NCBI RefSeq assembly: GCF_000684975.1
Contig: NZ_BAXZ01000006.1
Span: 62,001 to 126,000 of the forward strand
Length of the DNA: 64,000 bases
Direction of reading: 5' to 3'
From: Paraburkholderia acidipaludis NBRC 101816
GTDB taxonomy: Bacteria; Pseudomonadota; Gammaproteobacteria; Burkholderiales; Burkholderiaceae
Position 1 is the stretch's first letter; each line of letters starts with the position of its first letter. The position numbers and the translations under genes are program-made. Under the pieces are notes generated by a model. It was given only the letters and a program-made list of their open reading frames with translations. It had not been told where the DNA came from and ran no database searches. Positions 43,172 through 51,579 of the stretch are shown piece by piece.

Positions 43172-44371
43172 TCAGAGATCGAGAATCGATCGGGCGATGA
43201 TGCTGCGTTGAATCTCGCTGGTGCCGCCGTAGATGGTCGTGGCGCGCCGGAAGAACATCTCGGCGGCCATGGCCTGCACTTCGGCTTCGGGCTTCGAGGC
43301 CTGCATGCCATCGGCAGCCTCGTCTTCGGCCAGGCGCGAGACGGCGGCCTGCTCGCCGAGCGATTCGACGAGGAACTCGCTCAAGCGCTGCTGCAATTCG
43401 GTGCCGCGTATCTTCAGGATCGAGCCCATGGCGTGCGCGGCGGGGCTGTGGTCGGCCTCCATGGCCGCCACCCGCTGCACGAGCACGGAGATCGCCAGCA
43501 CCTCGGCTTCCAGCCGCGCGAGGCGCAGCGCAAACTCGCTGCGGGCAAGCAACGGCGCGTTGTCGACATGGCGATTACGCCCGGTTTCCTTCAGGAGACG
43601 CAGCAGCCGCAGCAGCGCGGGCAGGTCGGCGGTGGAAGCATGCTCGTTGTTCAGCAGGAACTTGGTGAGCTTCCAGCCCTCGCCCGGCGCGCCGACGAGA
43701 TTGCCGGCCGGCACGCGCACTTTGTCGAAGAAGGTTTCGTTCAGGTGGTGCCGGCCGTCGATGCTGATGATGGGGCGCACCGTGACGCCCGGCGTCTTCA
43801 TGTCGACGAGAAGGAAGCTGATGCCGAGCTGCTTCTTCGCCTCGAGGTCGGTGCGCACGAGCAGGAAAATCCAGTCCGCCTGGTGCGCGTAGCTGGTCCA
43901 GATCTTCTGGCCATCCACCACATAGTGGTCGCCGTCGAGCACGGCCTGGGTGCGTAGCGAAGCGAGATCCGAGCCCGCCCCGGGCTCGGAGAAGCCCTGG
44001 CACCACAGCCGTTCGCCGTTGAAGATCGCCGGCAGATGCTCGGCCTTTTGCTCGGGCGTCGCGAAGTGATTGAGAACCGGCCCGACCAATTTCTGCGCGA
44101 AGTTGTCCTGCGTAGGCGCCCCCGCGGCCGCGCATTCCTCGTCGAACACGAGACGCTGCTGCACGGTCCAGCCCGTGCCGCCGTGCTGTTTCGCCCAATA
44201 GGGCGCGCCCCAGCCGTGCTCGTTCAGGATGCGCTGCCAGCGCATCAAGTCGGGGCGTTGCGAGCGCGAACCGCTCTTGCGGCCGGCGAGTTCGGCGGGC
44301 AGACGGTCTTTCAGGAAGCGTCGCACTTCCTCGCGAAACTCGCTCAAATTCGAATCGTGTCGGAAATCCAC
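43172..44371 (-). CDS. Acyl-CoA dehydrogenase family protein (probable subunit of a heteromer, B)
   Basis: 399 residues. It has the long FadE-type N-terminus (FREEVRRFLKDRLPAELAGR and HGGTGWTVQQRLVFDEECAA), the flavin motif CQGFSEPGAGSDLASLRT, then DGQKIWTSYAHQADWIFLL. The end TTIYGGTSEIQRSIIARSIL carries Gly at the medium-chain Glu position. With the gene 13 bases downstream it probably forms one heterotetrameric dehydrogenase for a bulky acyl-CoA. Which subunit carries the catalytic base is not decided by motif reading alone. Confidence 0.88.
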   Translation of the reverse strand: MDFRHDSNLSEFREEVRRFLKDRLPAELAGRKSGSRSQRPDLMRWQRILNEHGWGAPYWAKQHGGTGWTVQQRLVFDEECAAAGAPTQDNFAQKLVGPVLNHFATPEQKAEHLPAIFNGERLWCQGFSEPGAGSDLASLRTQAVLDGDHYVVDGQKIWTSYAHQADWIFLLVRTDLEAKKQLGISFLLVDMKTPGVTVRPIISIDGRHHLNETFFDKVRVPAGNLVGAPGEGWKLTKFLLNNEHASTADLPALLRLLRLLKETGRNRHVDNAPLLARSEFALRLARLEAEVLAISVLVQRVAAMEADHSPAAHAMGSILKIRGTELQQRLSEFLVESLGEQAAVSRLAEDEAADGMQASKPEAEVQAMAAEMFFRRATTIYGGTSEIQRSIIARSILDL

Positions 44372-44442
44372 TTTAAGGGCTCCTGATGGGTTGAAATGCG
44401 GCGTGTCCGGTTCGACGCCGCGCGCTTGCCGTGTCTTTCGGT

Positions 44443-45357
44443 TTAGACGGGATCCCAGTTGAACACCATCGAGCCCATTTCCATCGGCACGAACGAACTG
44501 GAAAAGGCGGGCAGCAGATGGGAGGCAAGCGATTCGGGCGACCAGCCTTCGGAGCGGTGCAGCGAGCGCATGGGGCGCGGCTGGCTCATCAGGAAGACCT
44601 CGTTGCGGCGGACGACGAAGATCTGGCCGCTCACGGACGCCGCGGCGTCACTGCCTAGCAGCACGGCGAGCGGCGCGACCGTTTCGGGCGACATCGTTTT
44701 GGCCTTCTCGATGCGCGCGGCCTGGTCCGGGGTGTCGGGAATGCTGCCGACCATCCGGCTCCAGGCGAACGGCGAAATGCAGTTGGAGCGCACGTTGTAG
44801 CGGGCCATGTCGAGTGCGATCGAGCGCGAGAGGCCCGCAATGCCCATCTTGGCCGCCGCGTAGTTGGCCTGGCCGATGTTGCCGATCAACCCGGCCGTCG
44901 AGGTCATGTGCACGAACGCACCGCTTTTCTGCTCGCGGAAATGCGTGGCCGCGGCGCGGCTCACGTTGAAGCCGCCGAACAGGTGCACGCGCAGCACCGG
45001 CTCCCATTCCTCCCACGTCATCTGGTGGAAGATGCGGTCGCGCAGGATGCCGGCATTGTTGACGACGCAATCGATCCGGCCATACTGATCCATTGCGGCT
45101 TCGACGATGCGCCGCGCCGTGCCCCATTCGGCCACGCTGTCCTTGTTCGCGATTGCATCGCCGCCTTCGGCTCGGATCGCGGCGACCACCTCCTGCGCGG
45201 GATCGTCCGCGCAGGCCTCACCGCTCACGGTCGAGCCGACGTCGTTGACCACGACGCGCGCACCTTGCCGGGCCATCTGCAACGCAATTTCGCGACCGAT
45301 GCCGCGACCGGCGCCGGTCACGACGACGACTTTTCCTTCCATCATGGGATTGCTCAT
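44443..45357 (-). CDS. SDR family dehydrogenase with C-terminal extension (HSD17B4-like)
   Basis: 304 residues from ATG 45357 with an AAGGAAAG SD. TGAGRGIGREIA is at about residue 14, VVNDVGSTVSGEA at about 38, NNAG at about 100, the Ser in MTSTAGLIGN at about 150 and YAAAKMG with the catalytic Tyr-Lys at about 165. The GSTVSGEACADDPAQEVV wording matches the dehydrogenase domain of D-bifunctional protein. About 60 residues after the SDR core (RPMRSLHRSEGW onward) are extra, as in that group. It probably oxidises a (3R)-hydroxyacyl-CoA, consistent with the MaoC-type hydratase in the island. Confidence 0.87.
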   Translation of the reverse strand: MSNPMMEGKVVVVTGAGRGIGREIALQMARQGARVVVNDVGSTVSGEACADDPAQEVVAAIRAEGGDAIANKDSVAEWGTARRIVEAAMDQYGRIDCVVNNAGILRDRIFHQMTWEEWEPVLRVHLFGGFNVSRAAATHFREQKSGAFVHMTSTAGLIGNIGQANYAAAKMGIAGLSRSIALDMARYNVRSNCISPFAWSRMVGSIPDTPDQAARIEKAKTMSPETVAPLAVLLGSDAAASVSGQIFVVRRNEVFLMSQPRPMRSLHRSEGWSPESLASHLLPAFSSSFVPMEMGSMVFNWDPV

Positions 45358-45408
45358 CTTTCTTTCCTTTCGATCGGGGAAATCAATGTTGCGCGGAGGC
45401 AAAGGTGG

Positions 45409-46221
45409 TCAGCGGCCGAGAAAGCGGGGTGCCCGCTTTTCCTGGAACGCCGCGAGACCTTCCTGAATGTCGTGGCTGTGCTGATGCAGCGCCGATACCA
45501 GCAATTCCTGGCGCAGCGCCACGTCGACAGGCTGTTCGAGTCCGTCGTTCACGAGCGCCTTCATGCGGGCAAGCCCGAGCGGACTCTTTGCGGCGATCTT
45601 GCGGACGAGCGCCGCACATGCGTCGAGCAGTTCCGCGTCGTCGACGACCGCATTGACGAGACCCGCCCGCTCCATGCTTTCGGCGGAAGCGAATTCGCCG
45701 GTATACATGAGGTATTTCGCGCGCGTTGCGCCGATCTTGCGCGGCAGCCGGACCGATCCGCCGCCGCCGGGCAGCAATCCATAGTTGGCGTGGGCGTCGC
45801 CGAACCGCGCGGAGCGGGCAGCCAGCACAAGATCGCAGCACAGCACGAGTTCGAGGCCGCCGGCGAGGGCGAGTCCGTTGACCGCCGCGATAACGGGCCT
45901 CGTAAGCCGTTCGAGGCGATTGAGCAGCACGAGCAGATCGGCAAGGAACCGGTCGGTGCCGCTCGCGTTGCCTTGCAGCGCGCCTTGGGCGAACTTGAGA
46001 TCGGCCCCCGCGCAGAATGCACGGCCGTTGCCGGTCAGGACGATTGCGCGGATATCGTCGCGGCGTTCAGCGTCGTCGAGTGCGCGCATGGCGAGCGCAA
46101 TGACGCCGGGAGAAATCGCATTCATCACCTCCGGGCGATTGAACGTAAGCCACAAGGCCTGTTCGCGAACATCTATCAGGATTTCGGCTTCTTGCATGGC
46201 TTCTTGCGCCGCTTCTTGCAT
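45409..46221 (-). CDS. Enoyl-CoA hydratase/isomerase (crotonase) family protein
   Basis: 270 residues from ATG 46221. ATG 46197 or 46284 are possible. The N-terminus is a short repeat (MQEA, AQEA, MQEA). The crotonase oxyanion-hole motif RAFCAGADLKF is near residue 70 and LALAGGLELVLCCDLVLAA near 120, keeping the first catalytic Glu. At the second Glu position FGDAHANYGLLPGGGG has His. Such substitution occurs in crotonase members with isomerase or other activities, so hydration is not assured. It ends the ACAD pair-SDR unit (51 bases after the SDR start region). Confidence 0.86.
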   Translation of the reverse strand: MQEAAQEAMQEAEILIDVREQALWLTFNRPEVMNAISPGVIALAMRALDDAERRDDIRAIVLTGNGRAFCAGADLKFAQGALQGNASGTDRFLADLLVLLNRLERLTRPVIAAVNGLALAGGLELVLCCDLVLAARSARFGDAHANYGLLPGGGGSVRLPRKIGATRAKYLMYTGEFASAESMERAGLVNAVVDDAELLDACAALVRKIAAKSPLGLARMKALVNDGLEQPVDVALRQELLVSALHQHSHDIQEGLAAFQEKRAPRFLGR

Positions 46222-46409
46222 CTTCCGCACCGTGTATCTCCAGATCTTTTTTGCACGATAGCAGTTCGATTTCGCGGTCTCCACAGGCTATGCACGGAGC
46301 GCATGGGCTCTGCCGGGCTTTGCATAACGGGGCCGATCGGGAGAGGAGTGGCGCTCACATAATTTCCCCCAGCAACGGCGTTTGCCGGTGCCTTTCAAGG
46401 GATCGTGAG

Positions 46410-47651
46410 ATGAGCGAAGAAATCTACGTGGTCGGTGTCGGCATGACGCCGTTCGGGCGATGTCTCGACGTGAGCATCAAGGAGATGGTGCGGCAGGCGA
46501 CCACGAGCGCATTGAAGGACGCCGGCATCGAACGCGAGGCGATCGAGGCGGCCTTTTTCGGCAACGCATCGCAAGGCCACATGGACGGGCAGCACATGAT
46601 TCGCGGGCAGGTCGCGCTGCGCGCCATGGGCATCGGCGGCATTCCGGTGGTCAACGTGGAGAACGCCTGTGCGAGCGGCAGCAGCGCCTTCACGCTGGCC
46701 GTCAATCACGTCCGGGCCGGCATGGGCGACATTGCGCTGGCCGTGGGCGCGGAGAAGATGGTGTCCACCGACAAGGAACGCATGTTCTCGGTATTCGACA
46801 GCGCGATGGACGTATCGCTCGGCAACGCGGCGCTCGATGACCTGACGCGCCAGGGCAAGGATCTCGAAATCCCGCCCGGCACGACATCGACGCGGCCCTA
46901 CAGCATTTTCATGGAGGTCTATGCGGCGATGGCGCGCGCGCACATGTTGCGTTTCGGCACGACGCAGCGGCAGTTCGCGGCGGTCTCGGCGAAGAATCAC
47001 CGGCATTCGGTGCACAACCCGCTGTCGCAATACCGGAACGCATACACGATCGAAGAGGTGCTGGCCGCAGCACCGATCACCTACCCGTTGACAGTGCCGA
47101 TGTGCTCGCCGGTGTCGGACGGCGCGGCGGCGGTGATCGTCTGCAACCGCGAGGCGCTCAAGCGCATGGAGAGCGGCGCGCGCCGTGCCGTGCGCGTGCT
47201 GGCCGCCGTCATCCAGACGGGCAGCGATCGCCCTTATGACGACATCGACAATCACATCACCGTGCGCGCGGGCAAGCGCGCCTATGAAATGGCCGGTGTG
47301 GGGCCGCAGGATGTTTCGGTTGCCGAAGTGCATGACGCGACTGCGGTGGGAGAGATTCTCCAGATCGAGAATCTGGGTTTCTGCGCCTTCGGGGACGGCG
47401 GGCCGATCTCGGAGCGCGGCGAAACGGAAATTGGCGGGCGCATTCCGGTCAATCCGTCGGGTGGTCTCGAATCGAAGGGGCATCCGGTGGGCGCAACGGG
47501 ACTCGCGCAGATCTACGAGCTGGTGACGCAGTTGCGCGGCGAAGCCGGCCAGCGCCAGGTGGAGAACGCGCGCATTGCGGTTGCGGAGAACGGCGGCGGC
47601 ACGCACGGCGTGGAAGAAGCCGTGGCGTGCGTGACGATACTCGGACGCTGA
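46410..47651 (+). CDS. SCP2-type thiolase family protein (3)
   Basis: 413 residues from ATG 46410. The start is EIYVVGVGMTPFGRCLDVSI, the nucleophile is in VVNVENACASGSSAFTLAV, then VAEVHDATAVGEIL and SKGHPVGATGLAQIYELV. Here HDCF of the other two thiolases is HDAT, so the second catalytic Cys is missing and this is a separate subgroup. It is divergent from the crotonase unit. An SDR begins 17 bases downstream, giving a coupled 3-hydroxyacyl-CoA dehydrogenase and thiolase pair. Confidence 0.88.
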   Translation: MSEEIYVVGVGMTPFGRCLDVSIKEMVRQATTSALKDAGIEREAIEAAFFGNASQGHMDGQHMIRGQVALRAMGIGGIPVVNVENACASGSSAFTLAVNHVRAGMGDIALAVGAEKMVSTDKERMFSVFDSAMDVSLGNAALDDLTRQGKDLEIPPGTTSTRPYSIFMEVYAAMARAHMLRFGTTQRQFAAVSAKNHRHSVHNPLSQYRNAYTIEEVLAAAPITYPLTVPMCSPVSDGAAAVIVCNREALKRMESGARRAVRVLAAVIQTGSDRPYDDIDNHITVRAGKRAYEMAGVGPQDVSVAEVHDATAVGEILQIENLGFCAFGDGGPISERGETEIGGRIPVNPSGGLESKGHPVGATGLAQIYELVTQLRGEAGQRQVENARIAVAENGGGTHGVEEAVACVTILGR

Positions 47652-47668
47652 AGTGAACGGAGGTGAAC

Positions 47669-48415
47669 ATGAAACTGCAAGACAAGGTAGCGATCGTAAC
47701 GGGCGCGGCTTCCGGGCTGGGTTTGGCCACCTGCCACGCTCTTTCGGCAGCGGGTGCGAGGGTGGTGGGATTCGATCTCGACGCCGGCAAGCTGAAGCAT
47801 GCTATGGGCGGCACGATGAAGGGCGTGGCGCTCGACGTGGCCGACGAAGCCGCTGTCGGCGATGCCGTCGCATCGGTGGCGGCCACCCATGGCGGCCTGC
47901 ATATTGCCGTGAGTTGCGCGGGCATACTCGGGCCGTGCAAGACGCTGTCCAAAGGCAAGCTCTTTCCGCTCGACCTGTGGAACCGCGTGCTGGCGATCAA
48001 TCTGACCGGCACGTTCAATCTCGTGCGCCATGCGGCGCTCGCGATGTCGGCCAACGAGCCGGACGAAACGGGCGAGCGCGGCGTGATCGTCAATACCGCA
48101 TCGGGGGCGGCGAAGGCCGGGCAGATGGGGCAAGCGGCTTACAGCGCGAGCAAAGCGGGGGTTATCGGCATGACGTTGCCGATCGCGCGCGACCTCGCCG
48201 AGCACGGCATACGTGTGCTCTCGGTCGCCCCGGGGCTGTTCGAAACGGGTATGTCGGCGGGCATGCCCGAGAAGGTCTCCGAGGGCATTATCGACAAACT
48301 GCTGTTTCCGCGCCGCATGGGGCACGCAGACGAATTCGCCGCGCTGGTGCGGCATGTCGTCGAAAACCCCTATCTGAATGCGCTTACGCTCGATATCGAT
48401 TGCGGGATGCGCTAG
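47669..48415 (+). CDS. SDR family 3-hydroxyacyl-CoA dehydrogenase (HSD10-like)
   Basis: 248 residues from ATG 47669 with a CGGAGGTGAA SD. TGAASGLGLATCHALS lies at residues 12-27, an Asp in GFDLDAG favours NAD, VSCAG replaces NNAG, Ser is in NTASGAAKAGQMGQAAYSAS and the YSASKAG Tyr-Lys follows. APGLFETGM and FPRRMG are HSD10/2-methyl-3-hydroxybutyryl-CoA dehydrogenase wording. It would produce the 3-keto substrate of the thiolase encoded immediately upstream. HSD10 acts on branched-chain intermediates, in keeping with the racemase in the island. Confidence 0.89.
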   Translation: MKLQDKVAIVTGAASGLGLATCHALSAAGARVVGFDLDAGKLKHAMGGTMKGVALDVADEAAVGDAVASVAATHGGLHIAVSCAGILGPCKTLSKGKLFPLDLWNRVLAINLTGTFNLVRHAALAMSANEPDETGERGVIVNTASGAAKAGQMGQAAYSASKAGVIGMTLPIARDLAEHGIRVLSVAPGLFETGMSAGMPEKVSEGIIDKLLFPRRMGHADEFAALVRHVVENPYLNALTLDIDCGMR

Positions 48416-48455
48416 GGGGACGTCGTCGATAGTTGGCGATGGGGGCGGCTTTCCG

Positions 48456-49730
48456 CTACTTCACACACCGGAACCCCGCATACACATACTGATACCTCGG
48501 CTGAAACCAGTTGCGGAATGTCGGCCGCAGCATGCAAGCCGCCGTTCGCGGGGATCCCCCTTTCATCGCGTAGTGCTGGCCGTCGAAGAAATTCGCCGAG
48601 TAACCCTCATAGAAGGGAAATGCCGTGAAGCCGGGCAACGGTCCGAATACCGACGAGGTCCATTCCCAGCCATTGCCATACAAACCTTCCACGCCCCATG
48701 TGCTCGCGCTATCGGGCGTCGCGTCCACGGCAACGGGGTCCCAGCTGCGGAAATCGAAATTGTCGGTCGTGCCAGGCAGGGCGCCATGTGCCGCCCGCTG
48801 CCACTGCGCCTCGCTCGGCAGATGGGCTCCGCGCCAGCGCGCGAACGCACTCGCCTCCGCGTGGCTCACGTACACGGGCCAGGCGAGCGGCAGTGGAATA
48901 TCGTCGAACATGGTCCGCAGGCGCCATTGCCCCTCGTCATGCGACCAGAACACCGGATGCGCGACGCCTTGCGCCTCTTTCCATGCCCAGTCGGCATCGT
49001 TCCACCAGGTCCTGTTGCGATAGCCTCCGTTTTCGAGGAACGTCAGATATGCGCCGTTGGTGACCATGTAGCGGTCGATCTCGAAGGCCGGAAGCTCCAC
49101 CTGCTGTTCGCCGAATTCGTTGTCCCAACCGAACAAGCCGTGTTCCGGTGTCATCCCGAGCTCGGTACGGCCCGCCGGCACGGGCACCATCGAAGACGTT
49201 ACGGTGTACAGATGATCGGGCAAGGCGCACGTCGCGGCGAGTGCCTGCTTCTGGTCGAGCGGCAACTGGTGGAGCATGTAGGCGAGCGTTTCGACGTGCA
49301 TGAGCCGATGCTCGATCGCCACGCTGAGCAGTTGGCCGGGGCCGGCGTGATGCGAGACATCGGGAGGCAGATCGAGCGCGGCGAGCCGTTCGTCGATGCG
49401 CGCGCGGTTCGCGTGCGCATAGTCGCGTATTTCGGCGAGGCGAGGCCAGTCCTCCGGCATGTCGGTAGGCAGCATGCCGTCGACAGGATCGATGCCGAAG
49501 GCGAACAGCCGGTCCAGCCGGGGATCGACGGGGGGCAGGTCGAACAGGCGCTGGTCGAAGAGATTGCGGTCGAATGCTTCGAGATGGCCGATATAGAAGA
49601 CGATCCGGTGCCGTTCGCCTATCGGCCGCCCGTAGAGAAACTCGGGCTTGACGATATCGAATAGCGCGTCGCTGGCGGCGCGGGCGGCGATGAGGCGCTC
49701 GCCGAGCGTGGGAGCGGGCGGGAGAGGCAT
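48456..49730 (-). CDS. EgtB-like nonheme iron enzyme (DinB_2 + FGE-sulfatase domains)
   Basis: 424 residues from ATG 49730. The N-terminal DinB-like bundle has an HxxxHxE metal motif (IEHRLMHVETLAYML, about residue 135) plus VFYIGHLEAFDRNLF. The C-terminal formylglycine-generating-enzyme fold (about 185-424) includes VTNGAYLTFLENGGY, AWPVYVSHAEASAFARWRG, LPSEAQWQRAAHG, GNGWEWTSSVFGP and KGGSPRTAACMLRPTFRNW. This is the plan of EgtB, OvoA and SenA sulfoxide/selenoneine synthases, which join a thiol or selenol to a histidine betaine with O2. No egtD-, senB- or senC-like gene is adjacent, so the product is open. Confidence 0.87.
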   Translation of the reverse strand: MPLPPAPTLGERLIAARAASDALFDIVKPEFLYGRPIGERHRIVFYIGHLEAFDRNLFDQRLFDLPPVDPRLDRLFAFGIDPVDGMLPTDMPEDWPRLAEIRDYAHANRARIDERLAALDLPPDVSHHAGPGQLLSVAIEHRLMHVETLAYMLHQLPLDQKQALAATCALPDHLYTVTSSMVPVPAGRTELGMTPEHGLFGWDNEFGEQQVELPAFEIDRYMVTNGAYLTFLENGGYRNRTWWNDADWAWKEAQGVAHPVFWSHDEGQWRLRTMFDDIPLPLAWPVYVSHAEASAFARWRGAHLPSEAQWQRAAHGALPGTTDNFDFRSWDPVAVDATPDSASTWGVEGLYGNGWEWTSSVFGPLPGFTAFPFYEGYSANFFDGQHYAMKGGSPRTAACMLRPTFRNWFQPRYQYVYAGFRCVK

Positions 49731-49907
49731 GATGGCGATTCTCCGTGCGAGAGCGGTGTTCGAGACTTTACCGCTGTCGCAGGAGTCATGCCACGGCGCG
49801 ACCGGATGCCGGCAGGAAGGGCGGGGGAAAGGGAGAAGGACTGCTGCTGACCGCACCCGGCCCGGCGCACCGGACTTCCCGGCGCGCAGGCGAGGGCGGC
49901 GCGATGC

Positions 49908-50663
49908 TCAGACGTGGCGCAACCCTTCGAGATCGAGAATGCGAATGAGCTTGCCTTGTGCGTCGATCAGGCCGCGCTTCTGAAATCTTGACAGGGTGCG
50001 GCTTACCGTCTCGAGCGTCATGCCGAGATAGCTGCCCATGTCGTCGCGCGTCATGCGCAGATTGAATTCGGCGTGCGAATAGCCGCGCTGGCCGTTGCGG
50101 TCCGATACGTCGAGCAGGAAGGCTGCGACACGCTCGTCGGCCGAGAGCGAGCCGAGCACCATCATCTGGGACGACTCCCGGTACAACTGCTCGCTCATCA
50201 GCCGGTGCAGGCGGTCCTGCATCGCGCCGGTTTCACGGCACAGATGCTTGAGCGCGGGGTACGGGACGATGCAAACGGAACTGTCTTCGAGCGCCACGGC
50301 CGAGCAGGTGTAGTTCTCGGTGCTGATGCCGTCGAGGCCGAGCGGGTCGCCGGCGAGACGCAGGCTCGTCACCTGCTCGCGCCCGTCACGGTGGGCCATG
50401 ACCGTCTTGAGCGAGCCGGAACGAACGGCGTAGAGATTGTCGAACGGATCGCCCGCGCGGTAGAGCGCCTCGCCGCGTCGCACGCTGCGTGCGCTGCAGA
50501 TAAGGGCTTCGATCTTGGGCATGTCGTCGGCATTGAGGCCTTGCGGCATGCAGAGGTGACGCATCGCACAACTGGAGCAGCGGGCCGAGCTACGAGGACT
50601 GGCTGCAGACGCACGATTCGCGCGGCGTGCAGCGGTATGAGAGACGACGGTTGGCGTTAGCAT
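49908..50663 (-). CDS. fnr: Fnr-type oxygen-sensing transcriptional regulator
   Basis: 251 residues from ATG 50663 with an AGGAG SD. The four cluster ligands of Fnr are present: CSSCAMRHLC near the N-terminus (three Cys) and Cys in STENYTCSAVAL. A cAMP-binding-like beta-roll (about 55-170) and a Crp/Fnr HTH (RMTRDDMGSYLGMTLETVSR) follow, with ETVSR in the recognition helix. The [4Fe-4S] form dimerises without oxygen and binds TTGAT-N4-ATCAA sites. A candidate site lies at 50808-50821. The neighbouring universal stress gene is a common Fnr target in related bacteria. Confidence 0.88.
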   Translation of the reverse strand: MLTPTVVSHTAARRANRASAASPRSSARCSSCAMRHLCMPQGLNADDMPKIEALICSARSVRRGEALYRAGDPFDNLYAVRSGSLKTVMAHRDGREQVTSLRLAGDPLGLDGISTENYTCSAVALEDSSVCIVPYPALKHLCRETGAMQDRLHRLMSEQLYRESSQMMVLGSLSADERVAAFLLDVSDRNGQRGYSHAEFNLRMTRDDMGSYLGMTLETVSRTLSRFQKRGLIDAQGKLIRILDLEGLRHV

Positions 50664-50807
50664 CTGCCTGCTCCTGTTATTTGTGCTGGAGCATTGTCCC
50701 ATCGTGTTTCAGACTTGAATTGGCGGCAAAATGACGCGCTTTTGAGATCGATGTCTTTGCGCGTCGTCAGAGGCCGCGCGCGTCAAGGGATACGCGCAAG
50801 CAGCCTC

Positions 50808-50821
50808 TTGTCAAGCATCAA
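50808..50821. promoter_or_regulatory. Candidate Fnr box
   Basis: TTGTC-AAGC-ATCAA has the 5-4-5 spacing of the Fnr consensus, with a perfect right half and three of five bases on the left. It lies 145 bases upstream of the fnr start, so autoregulation is the simplest reading. Confidence 0.4.
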
Positions 50822-50843
50822 GTTTTGGACCGCTATCTTTTTA

Positions 50844-51308
50844 TTATGCGGCTACCGTTGTGCCGGCCGCGGACGGAATCAGCAGGACCGGGAGCGTCGA
50901 CTGGCGCACGCAACGCTCGGCCACGCTGCCGAGAATGAGCCGTTGGAACCCGCGGCGGCCATGGGTGCCCATCACGATCAGATCGGCGCCGGCCGTCTTC
51001 GCGGCGTTCAGCACGAGCGTGGGGACGTCGTCGAGCGACGACGCCTCGCCCGTAAGCATGTCGCCATTCACGCCGCACTCACGCATGGTGCCGGTCAGCT
51101 GCGCCGCAAGCTCGTTGCCCTGCGCGATCATCTGGTTGCGCAGGATGGACGGGTCGTAACCGGGCGCGTCGAAATACATCGGCGTGTTTTCGATCACGTA
51201 GTAAGGCTGCAGGGTTGCGTTCGTCGCTTTCGCGAGTTCGAGCGCTGCTTCGAAGGCTCTCCGCGACGTGTCGCTGCCGTCGACCGCGACGAGGATGCGT
51301 TTGTACAT
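50844..51308 (-). CDS. Universal stress protein (UspA family)
   Basis: 154 residues with a strong SD (GGAGG) before ATG 51308. ILVAVDGSDTSRRAFEAALE opens the fold. The ATP-binding signature GTHGRRGFQRLILGSVAE (G-2x-G-9x-G-S/T) lies near 115, so this is probably a nucleotide-binding type. It acts in the cytoplasm in stress or low-oxygen survival. It lies upstream of the Fnr-type regulator on the same strand, about 180 bases apart. Confidence 0.92.
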   Translation of the reverse strand: MYKRILVAVDGSDTSRRAFEAALELAKATNATLQPYYVIENTPMYFDAPGYDPSILRNQMIAQGNELAAQLTGTMRECGVNGDMLTGEASSLDDVPTLVLNAAKTAGADLIVMGTHGRRGFQRLILGSVAERCVRQSTLPVLLIPSAAGTTVAA

Positions 51309-51579
51309 GGAACCTCCGCTTGGGTGAGATTGGAACGTGCGCGGCTTCGGCTTCGCGTGACGGCACAGCCCGGCAAGGCCCGCGATGCGTTGGCCGGGCC
51401 AACTGATCTGACAGAAAGTCTAAACGATTGACGCAAAAAATGCGGGCCAGTTGTATGAGAAATGGAAGCGACCGGAAGGAAGATCAAGAAATGGACGTCG
51501 GACAGAGGCTTGCGGAGGCTCTCCCGTCTCGCTATCGTGGCGACTCTTTCGCTGCGCCACGCCTCTTTCGATTCCTGCC

